A DNA stretch of 5,257 nt from Acidimicrobiia bacterium (GTDB taxonomy: Bacteria > Actinomycetota > Acidimicrobiia > Acidimicrobiales > Ilumatobacteraceae), in contig RFMT01000154.1 of assembly GCA_009927565.1 (NCBI GenBank), forward strand, positions 1 through 5,257, written 5' to 3'. A program made the position numbers and the translations under genes. Shown here in pieces: positions 1 to 5,257 of this stretch (position 1 is its first letter; each line of letters starts with the position of its first letter). The notes beneath the pieces were generated by a model, which saw only the letters and a program-made list of their open reading frames with translations, had not been told where the DNA came from and made no database searches.

Positions 1-7
1 GCGAAAA

Positions 8-793
8 TTATTTTGGTAGGTGGGCGAGGGTTGTGGCGTGGAGAAGTGAGTTTGACGTGACTAGCGAGTTTGCACGCCAATTAGTTTCGCCGAGACGATC
101 AGAACACTGACCGCCAGCCTGTTGAACAATCGGCACGAGGGCAGCAATGTCATACGGCGCCAAACCAATCGAGTCGATCGCAATATCGATAGCACCCTGT
201 GCCACAAGCATGTGTTGCCAAAAGTCGCCATAGCCACGCACACGCGAAACACTGCGTTGCAGGTTTTCTAACATGCCGTCTGGGTCAAGGTCATGCCAAT
301 ACTTGTTGACGGTGATGCTCAGACTCGCATTTCGTAATTCGGCGATCTCGCTCACGCGTAGTTGGGCTCCGTTAAAAAACGCATCGCTCGCGACGTGAGC
401 CCACCATCGCATGCCCATCGCCGGCGCAGAAACAACACCGAGTACCGGCACGTTGTCGTAAACGAGAGCAATTAACGATGCCCAAACCGGCACACCGCGC
501 ACAAAGTTGCTCGTGCCATCAATCGGATCAATGACCCACTGAAACTTCGCATCAGCGGGGCCAACGATGCCGTGCTCTTCGCCGTAAACACTGTGCTCGG
601 GTCGCACGGCTCGCAAAATATCTGTGATCGCGGTTTCTGTGGCGCGATCTATTTCTGTGACTTCGCTTTTGTCGGCTTTGCGCATCACAGAAAAACTTCG
701 CGAGTTAAAACCGGCAAGGCTCACAGCGTCGGCTGCGTCTGCCACTCGCAATGCGAGCGATAGCTCGCCGTCAAGCAACGCTTTGTCTAGCAA
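8..793 (-). CDS. hisN: Histidinol-phosphatase, inositol monophosphatase family (HisN type)
   Basis: Predicted cytoplasmic Mg2+-dependent phosphatase that converts L-histidinol phosphate to L-histidinol, the penultimate stage of histidine synthesis. It belongs to the inositol-monophosphatase superfamily, the form used by Actinobacteria. Visible in the 261-residue product are the TEID segment (46-49), the metal-binding GEEHG (71-75), the DPIDGTSNF signature (89-97) with ligands Asp89 and Asp92, and the C-terminal metal site YDIAAL (214-219). The run NFVRGVPVWASLI (96-108) and RGYGDFWQHMLVAQGAIDIA (186-205) resemble HisN rather than general inositol phosphatases or CysQ. Length is normal for the family and the gene ends cleanly at TAA. 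The assigned start is TTG at 793, inside the end of dxs, with no clear Shine-Dalgarno sequence, so translation is probably coupled to dxs. A second in-frame TTG (778-776) would shorten the protein by five residues. No other his gene is nearby. Function is certain at family level and likely at substrate level. Confidence 0.88.
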   Translation of the reverse strand: MLDKALLDGELSLALRVADAADAVSLAGFNSRSFSVMRKADKSEVTEIDRATETAITDILRAVRPEHSVYGEEHGIVGPADAKFQWVIDPIDGTSNFVRGVPVWASLIALVYDNVPVLGVVSAPAMGMRWWAHVASDAFFNGAQLRVSEIAELRNASLSITVNKYWHDLDPDGMLENLQRSVSRVRGYGDFWQHMLVAQGAIDIAIDSIGLAPYDIAALVPIVQQAGGQCSDRLGETNWRANSLVTSNSLLHATTLAHLPK

Positions 794-2766
794 TTTTTGA
801 CCGTTGCCAAGTCGGCAAGGGTGACAGTGAGCGACTCGGCATCAAGCCCAAGTTGTTTGAGAATTGCCGCTGGTTTGGCTTGAGGCGTGAATTTCGTTGG
901 TAGACCCAACACTTCAATTCGGGGATGAACAGAACCCTCAGCGTTTGTCACTAAATCGGCGAGCATCATGCCGACGCCACCATCGCGAATGCCATCTTCG
1001 ATAGTTACAACAACACAGTGGCGAGCCGCATCGGCAATCATCAATTCGTCGGCTGGCACGCAACTGCGAACGTCGTAAAGAGTTATCTCGATACCGCGAC
1101 TTGCAAGCGCATCAACCGCACTTTCGGCAGCAGCAACCATTTTGCCGATTGCTAAAACGCAAACATTAGGCACAGAAGAGTTGCGCAGTTTGCGCGCATG
1201 CAAACCCGAGCCAACTTCGCGCTCACCAACTGAACGCGCCAAACCTTTCGGATATCGAATTGCAACGGGCCCCGAGTCGGCGAGTGAAATTGCATCTTCA
1301 AGCATCTGCGCCAGATCTTGTGCGCTCGACGGTGCGAGCAAACGCATGCCTGGCACCTTCGACAGAAGCGCCATATCAAAAATGCCGTTATGGCTCGGGC
1401 CATCGTCACCAGTGATGCCGGCTCGGTCAAGGCAAAACACGACCGGCAAGCGGTGAAGTGCAACGTCGTAGACGATTTGATCCCATGCACGATTTAAGAA
1501 AGTCGAATATAAAGCGACAACTGGTCGCAAGCCGCCCATCGCCATGCCGGCTGCTGCCGTAACTGCATGTTGCTCTGCAATGCCGACATCGATGAATCGA
1601 TCTGGAAACCGCGCTTGAAACGGCAACAACCCAGTTGGCCCGGGCATCGCTGCAGTGATCGCCATGATTCGCGAATCTTGTTCGGCGATTTTGATGATCG
1701 AATCTGCGAATGCTTGCGTGTAACCCGTCGGCACTGATTTTGGTGGACCAGTGACGGGGTCAAACACAGGGGCGTCGTGGAGATTTTTTTCGTCGTCGTC
1801 TTCGGCAGGTGGGTAACCGCGACCTTTTTGGGTGATCACGTGAATCACGAGCGGGCCTTCTTCGACGCGTTGCGATGCCGACTTTAACGCGTGCTCGAGT
1901 GCTTTTTGATCGTGACCGTCGATTGGTCCGATGTAGCGCACGCCGAGCGCTTCGAAGAATGCAGTTGGTTGCAGAAATTCGCGAATGCCGGCCTTGAATG
2001 CTTCGATGCCACGCTCGGCTTGCGGGCCGACGACAGGTAGGTCATACAAAAACTTTTCAAGTTTGCGTTGACGACGAACATAAACAGGGTTGAGTCTGAT
2101 GTCGGTGAGTGCACGCGAGAGCATCTTTGTGAGTTTGTCTTGTGGACGTGCCAACTCTCCTGTTTCGTCGAGTGCACTCGGTGCAGTGTTCAAAGTTCTC
2201 GGACTCGTCACATTTGAAATTGTCGGTGCATACGATCGACCGTTGTCGTTTAGCACAATAATCACACGACGCTTTGAGTGTCCGAGATTGTTCAACGCCT
2301 CGTATGCCATGCCACCAGTTAGCGAGCCATCACCGATAACGGCGACGATATGGCGGTGATTAGGATTCGGATTTTGATCACGCGCAACTGCTAATCCATA
2401 CGCGTAACTCAAAACAGTTGAAGCATGACTGTTTTCGATGAAGTCGTGGATGCTTTCTTCGCGGCTCGGGTAACCAGAGATGCCACCGGCCTGGCGCAAG
2501 TTGGCAAAACCACCGCGACGGCCGGTAACAATTTTGTGCACATACGCCTGATGGCCCGTGTCCCACAAAATCGCATCGCGTGGCGACTCGAAAACTCTGT
2601 GCAGGGCCAGCGTCAATTCGACGGCGCCCAGGTTTGAACCAAGGTGGCCGCTGTTTTTTGCAACCGAGTCGACGATGAAGTCACGAATTTCGCCCGATAA
2701 TTCTGCGAGTTGTTCGAAGCTCAACTTTGCGAGATCGCTCGGTTGGCGAATGTCTGAAAGCGCCAT
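787..2766 (-). CDS. dxs: 1-deoxy-D-xylulose-5-phosphate synthase
   Basis: Thiamine-diphosphate enzyme that condenses pyruvate with D-glyceraldehyde 3-phosphate to 1-deoxy-D-xylulose 5-phosphate, the entry step of the MEP pathway to isoprenoids, which also feeds thiamine and pyridoxal synthesis in many bacteria. The 659-residue product has the expected order of parts. The N-terminal thiamine domain shows GHLGSNLGAVELT (40-52, catalytic-type His41), DTGHQAY (69-75), GDGSLTGGMAYEALNN (145-160) and NDNGRSYAPTI (173-183), the last being the actinobacterial form. IGPIDGHD follows at 279-286. The pyrimidine-binding domain has DVGIAEQHAVTAAAG (393-407) with the catalytic Glu at 398, DRAGITGDDGPSHNGIFD (447-464) and IRYPKG (503-508). 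The C-terminal domain carries IEDGIRDGGVG (589-599). Length is normal. The ATG start is preceded by a short AGG about five bases upstream, and the stop of the PAP2 gene lies 13 bp upstream, so the two are probably cotranscribed. The end overlaps hisN by 7 bp. No missing key residue was seen. Confidence 0.97.
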   Translation of the reverse strand: MALSDIRQPSDLAKLSFEQLAELSGEIRDFIVDSVAKNSGHLGSNLGAVELTLALHRVFESPRDAILWDTGHQAYVHKIVTGRRGGFANLRQAGGISGYPSREESIHDFIENSHASTVLSYAYGLAVARDQNPNPNHRHIVAVIGDGSLTGGMAYEALNNLGHSKRRVIIVLNDNGRSYAPTISNVTSPRTLNTAPSALDETGELARPQDKLTKMLSRALTDIRLNPVYVRRQRKLEKFLYDLPVVGPQAERGIEAFKAGIREFLQPTAFFEALGVRYIGPIDGHDQKALEHALKSASQRVEEGPLVIHVITQKGRGYPPAEDDDEKNLHDAPVFDPVTGPPKSVPTGYTQAFADSIIKIAEQDSRIMAITAAMPGPTGLLPFQARFPDRFIDVGIAEQHAVTAAAGMAMGGLRPVVALYSTFLNRAWDQIVYDVALHRLPVVFCLDRAGITGDDGPSHNGIFDMALLSKVPGMRLLAPSSAQDLAQMLEDAISLADSGPVAIRYPKGLARSVGEREVGSGLHARKLRNSSVPNVCVLAIGKMVAAAESAVDALASRGIEITLYDVRSCVPADELMIADAARHCVVVTIEDGIRDGGVGMMLADLVTNAEGSVHPRIEVLGLPTKFTPQAKPAAILKQLGLDAESLTVTLADLATVKNC

Positions 2767-2782
2767 AGCGCCTACAACGCTA
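2766..2782 (-). promoter_or_regulatory. Possible coupling hairpin between the PAP2 stop and the dxs start
   Basis: On the minus strand, TAGCG (2782-2778) and CGCTA (2770-2766) form a perfect 5-bp inverted repeat around the loop TTGTAGG. The 5' arm begins with the TAG stop codon of the PAP2 gene. The 3' arm ends on the A of the dxs ATG, and the AGG of the weak ribosome binding site lies in the loop. A ribosome finishing the upstream gene would open the stem. The stem is short, so it may be chance. Confidence 0.25.
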
Positions 2783-3704
2783 GCCCCGCGCGCTGGGATG
2801 GTTCTTAGTGAGTTTGGTTACGAGTCGCCGATGATTCCAGTAGTGGATTTCGGTGCCAATGAAATATGCCACAACGTAGGCGAGAATTCCGCCGACGCCG
2901 TCGATCCAAAAGTGATTGCCAGTGACGATGATGCAAAACGTGGTGACCGCCGGATAAATCAACAGCGCGAGTCGCATCCACAATCGTCGAGCAATCGGCC
3001 AAAGACCAAACGCGCACCATGTCGCCCAACCGATATGCAGTGACGGCATCGCGGCGTATTGATTAGAAAACTTGCTGCCTGCACCGCGATCGAACGCCCA
3101 CGGTCCGCCATATTCTTTGATTGTGTCGACAAATCCGAAATTCTCAGCACCGTTGAAATTGCGATATTCGCTTTCGATGCACGCAGCGCCGTAGCCCTCG
3201 TCGGGGCACGGTGCGTCGAGCAATCGTGGCGGCATCAACGGAAAAAATGAAAAGCCGATAATCGCGAGTGCAGTCATGACGGCGAGTGTGTTTCTCCACT
3301 GACCGAAAACACTTGGTCGAAGTTTGTAAAGCGTGATGAAAACACCGAGAGTTACAAAAAAGTGTGCGGTGCCATAAAAACATTCATTGTTTGATGAGCC
3401 AAAGATGTGGCAAGACCCAATCTTGCAAAGTTTCTTCGTGATAAAGACCGATCCATCGCTCGAATCGAATAACTCGCATCGCGTTTGTGAATGCGTGATT
3501 CGGCACCGAGACACCTTCGACGAGAGTCGAGCCGAATTGGTTGCGAATTACTGTGTAAACCGAATAGAAAATGCCGAAAATTAAAACTTCTTTCCACCAG
3601 ATCATTCGATGTTCGAAGTCAATTGGCAGAGTCGGTCGGCGACCAGTTTTTTGTGAAGCGCCAGAGTCTGAATCTGGGTTTTTGCTCGCGCGCAAATTAT
3701 TCAC
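2780..3704 (-). pseudogene. Frameshifted PAP2-family membrane protein, inositolphosphotransferase/phosphatase-like
   Basis: One membrane-protein gene appears split over two frames. The 5' part (GTG at 3704, or TTG at 3710) encodes a polar N-terminus, a hydrophobic segment (EVLIFGIFYSVYTV) and RWIGLYHEETLQDWVLPHLW, then stops at TGA 3386-3384. The 3' part continues in another frame from YGTAHFFVTLGVF (about 3376) to TAG at 2780. It holds four or five more membrane segments and the family's catalytic motifs: PSLH (3046-3035) and GNHFWID (His at 2914-2912, Asp at 2902-2900). Such motifs occur in PAP2 phosphatases and in Aur1-like inositol-phosphorylceramide or phosphatidylinositol-type transferases, so the likely role is transfer or hydrolysis of a phospho-headgroup at the membrane. 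The substrate cannot be read from sequence. A restored protein would be about 308 residues. No active-site residue is lost, so the break is recent, a sequencing error, or bypassed. It is the first gene of the leftward unit, ahead of dxs. Confidence 0.8.
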
Positions 3705-3710
3705 AATCAA

Positions 3711-3716
3711 AGATTA
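3711..3716 (-). promoter_or_regulatory. Predicted -10 element of a leaderless promoter for the PAP2-dxs-hisN unit
   Basis: Reading the minus strand, the hexamer TAATCT fits the actinobacterial -10 consensus TANNNT and overlaps CATAAT one register earlier. Its last T lies six bases before the GTG at 3704-3702, which would put transcription start on the G of that codon. No purine-rich ribosome binding site precedes GTG or the upstream TTG at 3710, as expected of a leaderless mRNA. No convincing -35 box was seen. The spacing rule is known for Actinobacteria; its use here is inference. Confidence 0.45.
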
Positions 3717-3752
3717 TGGCTTACGGCAAGGCGCCCTGAGACCCGAGACGCC

Positions 3753-3758
3753 TAGGCT
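3753..3758 (+). promoter_or_regulatory. Predicted -10 element of a leaderless promoter for tldD-tldE
   Basis: TAGGCT matches the TANNNT -10 consensus common in Actinobacteria. It ends six bases before the ATG at 3765, so transcription would start on the A of that ATG. The hexamer sits within the 8-bp palindrome GCCTAGGC (3750-3757), which may be chance or a small operator. No clear -35 box is visible 16-18 bases upstream. An AGG at 3754-3756 could serve as a very weak ribosome binding site if a longer transcript exists. Confidence 0.5.
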
Positions 3759-5183
3759 ATGAACATGTCAAAAACTCAAACCGTCGAACCACTCGTAGCC
3801 CCTGATGTATTAGAGCGGGTTTTGGCCAAAGGTCTTAGCACGGGGGCCGAGTTTTCTGAGATCTATATAGAGGACAAACGTTCGACCTCGGCAGGCCTCG
3901 ATGACGGCAGAGTCGAGCAAGTTACCTCGGGGCGAGATCGCGGTGCGGGCATTCGCGTCGTTTCTGGCGAGACCACTGGCTTTGCCCACACTTCAGATCT
4001 GTCAGAACGCGGTTTGTTGGCCGCTGCTGAGGCTGCGGCTCTGGCCGCAAAACAGGGTGGCGGAGGTGTGCACAAAGTGCAGCTCGGCAATGTGTTGCGC
4101 CATTCGGTCAACACGGTCAAACTTTCACCCGACGCGGTTGAAAAGTCGCGCAAAGTTGAACTGCTCAAGCGTGTTGATGCGGCCGCGCGCGAGGTCAACG
4201 CATCGATCGTGCAAGTCTCGGCGGGTTACGGCGATTCACGCAAGCGAATCTTGATTGCCAACAGCAACGGTGTTCTCAGCGCCGACGAACAAGTTCGCAC
4301 TCTGTTGCGCGTCAGTGTCGTTGCCACCGGCGATGGCGGCATGCAAACTGGCTACGACTCGCTTGGTCACACGATCGGCTTCGAAATGTTCGACGAAAAC
4401 GACGTCGAAGAGTTGGCGATTCGCGCCGCAAAGCAGGCGGTGACAAAACTTTCTGCGCGCCCCGCACCATCGGGTGCGATGCCAGTTGTTATCAAACGCG
4501 GCAGTGGCGGCGTTTTGTTTCACGAAGCATGTGGTCACGGTCTTGAAGCCGACCTCGTTGGCAAAAGTGCGAGTGTTTATCGCGGCAAGATGGGCGAACT
4601 TGTTGCATCGCCGCTGGTCACGCTCGTCGATGATGGCACGATGACTGCAGAGTGGGGCGCGATCGGTATTGACGACGAAGGACATCCGTCGCAACGCAAC
4701 ACTTTGATCAAAGATGGTGTTCTCACCGACTATATGTGGGACTACCTGCGTGCGCGCAAAGAGGGTCGCGCGCAAAGCGGCAACGGTCGACGTCAGAGTT
4801 ATCAACATTTGCCGATGGTGCGAATGACAAATACTTTTGTGCTCAACGGCAAAGAAGACCCAGACGACATCGTGCGCGATACCAAGCAAGGCGTCTACAT
4901 CGCCAAACTCGGTGGCGGCCAAGTCGATACCGCAAGCGGCGACTTTGTTTTCGGTATGACCGAGGCTTACTTGATCGAGAATGGCGAGATCACAGAGCCG
5001 TTACGTGAAGGCAACTTGATCGGCAATGGTCCTGAAGTTTTGAAAGACATTGACTTGCTTGGCAACGACTTTGCGATGGGCAACCCTGGCACTTGCGGCA
5101 AAGATGGCCAAGGCGTGCCAGTAGGTGACGGTCAACCAACATTGCGCGTGCGATCGCTTACAATTGGTGGCACCGCGGCATGA
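3759..5183 (+). CDS. tldD: Metallopeptidase TldD, catalytic subunit of the TldD/TldE complex
   Basis: Zinc-dependent cytoplasmic peptidase of the TldD/PmbA family. The E. coli relatives TldD and TldE form a heterodimer that degrades unfolded peptides, matures microcin B17 and helps remove the antitoxin CcdA. The 474-residue product has the N-terminal domain with GLDDGRVEQVTSGRDRGAGI (46-65) and the catalytic motif HEACGHGLE (255-263; His255, Glu256, His260). NGRRQSYQHLPMVRMTNTF follows at 342-360, then GGGQVDTASGDFVF (385-398), AYLIENG (403-409) and CGKDGQGVPVG (446-456), whose Cys446 matches the third zinc ligand of TldD. All catalytic residues are present, so this is the active TldD rather than the inactive TldE subunit. 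Length is normal. ATG at 3759 gives the longest frame, but the ATG at 3765 is the more likely start because of its spacing to the -10 element. The stop overlaps the next start as ATGA. Confidence 0.93.
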   Translation: MNMSKTQTVEPLVAPDVLERVLAKGLSTGAEFSEIYIEDKRSTSAGLDDGRVEQVTSGRDRGAGIRVVSGETTGFAHTSDLSERGLLAAAEAAALAAKQGGGGVHKVQLGNVLRHSVNTVKLSPDAVEKSRKVELLKRVDAAAREVNASIVQVSAGYGDSRKRILIANSNGVLSADEQVRTLLRVSVVATGDGGMQTGYDSLGHTIGFEMFDENDVEELAIRAAKQAVTKLSARPAPSGAMPVVIKRGSGGVLFHEACGHGLEADLVGKSASVYRGKMGELVASPLVTLVDDGTMTAEWGAIGIDDEGHPSQRNTLIKDGVLTDYMWDYLRARKEGRAQSGNGRRQSYQHLPMVRMTNTFVLNGKEDPDDIVRDTKQGVYIAKLGGGQVDTASGDFVFGMTEAYLIENGEITEPLREGNLIGNGPEVLKDIDLLGNDFAMGNPGTCGKDGQGVPVGDGQPTLRVRSLTIGGTAA

Positions 5184-5257
5184 GTGTTGGTGTGCCAGAG
5201 TTGCAATCTCTCGCAGACTCGGTAGTTGAACAAGCCAAACCAGGCGAACAGATTGAA
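5180..5257 (+). CDS. Start of a second TldD/PmbA-family gene, probable TldE subunit (partial)
   Basis: An ATG at 5180 overlaps the tldD stop (ATGA) and opens a frame that runs without a stop to the window edge. It gives 26 residues beginning MSVGVPELQSLADSVVEQAK and continuing PGEQIE. The pattern of an N-terminal helix followed by a GEQIE strand resembles the start of TldD/PmbA proteins, and tldD is commonly followed by its partner gene. The 4-bp overlap implies translational coupling, which suits a protein made in equal amounts with TldD. The catalytic region lies outside the window, so the TldE (PmbA-like, non-catalytic) assignment rests mainly on context. The 3' end is missing because the window ends. 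Confidence 0.7.
   Translation, partial: MSVGVPELQSLADSVVEQAKPGEQIE

Noticed and set aside
1..7. Terminator after hisN
   Set aside because: Only seven bases remain beyond the stop codon, too few to judge.
2558..3043. Plus-strand open frame of 161 codons spanning the dxs start and the PAP2 3' end
   Set aside because: Both overlapped regions encode conserved protein motifs on the minus strand. The plus-strand product is low-complexity and matches nothing I recognise.
3381..3400. Programmed +1 frameshift of the prfB (RF2) type at the internal TGA
   Set aside because: The site reads CAA TGA A, not CTT TGA C. There is no Shine-Dalgarno-like stimulator just upstream, so no known programmed-shift signal is present. 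Other bypass mechanisms cannot be excluded.
2780..3710. Two separate genes instead of one frameshifted PAP2 gene
   Set aside because: The 5' part alone is a single-helix fragment with no catalytic motif. The 3' part has no plausible start codon just before YGTAHF, and its upstream extension to 3514 is a polar sequence that shadows the 5' part. The pieces complement each other in family order.
3730..3757. Palindromes GGCGCC and GCCTAGGC in the divergent gap as regulator operators
   Set aside because: Both are short (6 and 8 bp), and chance is a sufficient explanation. The second is mostly accounted for by the -10 hexamer, so I did not list either as an operator.
4236..4922. Long minus-strand open frame (228 codons) antisense to tldD
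   Set aside because: It lies wholly inside tldD, whose zinc and C-terminal motifs are unmistakable. The antisense product has no recognisable motif and its length is explained by the codon bias of tldD.

Overview
The window looks like chromosomal core-genome DNA from a Gram-positive actinobacterium. The clues are an actinobacterial-type HisN histidinol-phosphatase, a Dxs with the NDNGRSYAPTI form of the thiamine-binding motif, a PSLH-type PAP2 membrane protein, and two promoters that appear to fire directly on start codons (leaderless transcription). GC content looks mid-range by eye (not counted), lower than in streptomycetes or mycobacteria. That would fit an aquatic lineage such as Acidimicrobiia, but this placement is only a guess.

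Layout: two divergent transcription units flank a gap of about 60 bp near 3705-3764. Leftward (minus strand) runs a compact three-gene unit. It starts with a PAP2/inositolphosphotransferase-like membrane protein that carries a frameshift (2780-3704). It continues with dxs (787-2766, 13 bp downstream) and ends with hisN (8-793, overlapping the end of dxs by 7 bp). Rightward (plus strand) runs tldD (about 3765-5183). Its stop overlaps the start of a second gene by 4 bp (5180 onward, cut by the window end), which is most likely the partner subunit tldE/pmbA.

How the genes fit together: Dxs commits pyruvate and glyceraldehyde 3-phosphate to the MEP isoprenoid pathway. HisN dephosphorylates histidinol phosphate in histidine synthesis and stands here without other his genes. 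The PAP2 protein would act on membrane lipids if functional. TldD and TldE form a heteromeric metallopeptidase that degrades or trims peptides. The two units share only the promoter gap and have no obvious common pathway.

The most noteworthy points are the PAP2 reading-frame break, the mirror-image leaderless promoter geometry in the gap, and a small hairpin linking the PAP2 stop codon to the dxs start codon. I saw no mobile element, CRISPR array, RNA gene or convincingly new system. No stretch of more than 300 bases lacks a gene.
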